Assembly: GCA_036524675.1 (NCBI GenBank)
Contig: DATDBU010000200.1
Location: 1-7,645, forward strand
Length of the DNA stretch: 7,645 nucleotides
Source of the DNA: DATDAW01 sp036524675
GTDB taxonomy: Bacteria; Verrucomicrobiota; Verrucomicrobiia; Chthoniobacterales; DASVRZ01
Direction of reading: 5' to 3'
The stretch's first letter is position 1. The number at the start of each line of letters is the position of its first letter. The translations under genes and the position numbers were made by a program. Shown here in pieces: positions 6,774 to 7,645 of this stretch. The notes under the pieces were generated by a model, which worked only from the letters and a program-made list of their open reading frames with translations, made no database searches and was not told where the DNA came from.

Positions 6774-6844
6774 CATGCGCTCGATCTTCAACTGCGACTT
6801 CCAAACCCTGATCGCATCCTCGGCCCGAAGATTGTGGTCGCCTC

Positions 6845-7282
6845 TTACGTTTGAGGACTGGTTTGCAGCTTACTTACGATTTCCAGAATCCTCGGATCGA
6901 AATCAACGTGATGGTGAACCATCCTCCACTCGCTGCCTTCTCGGCGGTAAACGTTGGATACCCGAAACTTTGCCTGAATTTGGTCTTTACCGAGCAAACC
7001 ATTCACATGCTCAAAGCCTGTCTCATAAGCAAGATCCTCGCCGACGCAAATGCGTTGATCACGCAGTTCAACCCTCCCGTTCGAGGAGATCTTGGCAAAA
7101 TTCTCCAACGAAGCGCGGATCTCGTCCCAGCCAACTGCTATCGCATCAATAGGATGCATTGCGGAAACGTCTGGATTGTGTGACCACACATCGGCCATCG
7201 GTGTCGAATCGCCATTAAGGGTGCTGTTTAACCCTGCGTAGAATTTAGCTGATGCTTTGCGAATATCCTCTTCAGTGCTCAT
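6845..7282 (-). CDS. SnoaL-like / NTF2-fold protein (nuclear transport factor 2 family)
   Basis: A complete 145-residue protein with the cone-shaped NTF2-like fold pattern: an N-terminal helix (EEDIRKASAKFYAGLNSTLNG), a central part with DVWSHNPDVSAMHP and VGWDEIRASLENF, then strands ending in the hallmark block of a hydrophilic arginine-rich strand followed by SEWRMVHHHVDFDP. DUF4440/SnoaL-like proteins of this size may be small-molecule isomerases, hydrolases or purely binding proteins; the substrate cannot be told from sequence. No signal peptide is present, so it is cytoplasmic. GGAAGGG (7285-7291 on the plus strand) sits just before the ATG and supports the start. Its neighbours are a broken small gene and a gene entering from the right, with no functional link to the restriction operon. 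Confidence 0.87.
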   Translation of the reverse strand: MSTEEDIRKASAKFYAGLNSTLNGDSTPMADVWSHNPDVSAMHPIDAIAVGWDEIRASLENFAKISSNGRVELRDQRICVGEDLAYETGFEHVNGLLGKDQIQAKFRVSNVYRREGSEWRMVHHHVDFDPRILEIVSKLQTSPQT

Positions 7283-7584
7283 TGCCCTTCCGTCTTATAA
7301 GGTTCCACCCAAACTGACAAACAATCTAATATCAACTGCCAGAAAAAATGCTGGTACGACAAAGGAAACATGGGCTCCTGGGGCTGGGCATCGGAGCAAG
7401 GTGGCGGCCTGTGTCATGCTTCGGCTGAGCTGCCCCCGAAAGGAGAGCAATTTCTACGTCGAGGCGTTCCCTTTGCCGAAAGCACAGCCTCCAAGGCGTC
7501 TAGGATGGTCGTAGATTGATTTTGATTTGGCGCCCGCTATGCCTAGATGGCCGAAAATCACCTCGGCCTTGGCGGCTGGGGGTG
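7283..7584. other. Intergenic region without a convincing gene
   Basis: I find no RNA gene or recognisable protein. A plus-strand frame is open from 7301 to 7519 (ATG at 7370) with some coding-like codon use but no recognisable family and no ribosome site. On the minus strand TTATAA (7294-7299) with TTGTTT 18 bases upstream resembles a promoter for the SnoaL-like gene, but it lies only 12 bases from the ATG, which leaves almost no leader. A hairpin GGCCGA/TCGGCC sits near 7549-7568 downstream of the gene from the right edge, without a T run. Confidence 0.4.
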
Positions 7585-7644
7585 TTACTTCAGGATCTGC
7601 TTCTTCAGCGCCGCGATCGCTTCGAGGTCGCGCTCTTCCTCGGC
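7585..7644 (-). CDS. C-terminal end of an unidentified gene (partial)
   Basis: From the right edge the minus strand reads 19 codons, ending ALKKQILK and a TAA at 7585-7587. The alternating acidic, alanine and lysine residues (EEERDLEAIAALKK) look like the charged terminal helix of a real protein, and codons end in C or G. Too little is visible to name a family. A weak hairpin lies downstream. Confidence 0.42.
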   Translation of the reverse strand, partial: AEEERDLEAIAALKKQILK

Positions 7645-7645
7645 C

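Noticed and set aside
7257..7514. Plus-strand open frame of 85 codons
   Set aside because: It overlaps the start of the SnoaL-like gene on the other strand and shows no coding pattern or ribosome site.
1..7645. CRISPR array, tRNA or rRNA
   Set aside because: I found no regularly spaced repeats, cloverleaf-like segment or ribosomal RNA sequence on either strand by reading.

Overview
This looks like an accessory (defence-island) segment of a high-GC bacterial chromosome. The restriction genes have C/G-ending codons over most of their length. The transposase subgroup and the non-coding style on the right remind me of Verrucomicrobiota or Planctomycetota. That lineage is a guess from memory; no ribosomal or core marker gene is present to test it.

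Left part (bases 2-4521, all + strand): a tightly packed operon. It starts with the C-terminal end of a restriction helicase-nuclease that carries a PD-(D/E)xK motif. Two bases after its stop comes a 908-residue beta-class adenine methyltransferase of type III Mod style. Overlapping that by ATGA is a 110-residue protein of unknown function. Ten bases further is the N-terminal piece of a UvrD-type helicase that normally begins with a RelE/ParE-like domain. The nuclease and methyltransferase should form a restriction-modification pair. The last two genes look like accessory members of the same island. The middle of the methyltransferase gene (about 1735-2235), where the target recognition domain lies, is clearly AT-richer than its flanks, which suggests specificity exchange by recombination.

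Centre (about 4515-6380): an IS1380-family insertion sequence with an intact 503-residue DDE transposase. Helicase homology stops at its left end, and the rest of the helicase does not reappear on the right. What is left is a free-standing RelE-like domain behind a small unknown gene. A 15-bp inverted repeat upstream overlaps the transposase GTG start.

Right part (6380-7645, - strand genes): a non-coding stretch with short hairpins and a 22-bp perfect palindrome, a small gene that seems broken by a frameshift (6755 to 6416), an intact SnoaL-like/NTF2-fold protein (7282 to 6845), about 300 bases with no convincing gene, and the last 19 codons of a gene that enters from the right edge. This side appears unrelated to the restriction operon, so the IS sits at the junction of two different regions.
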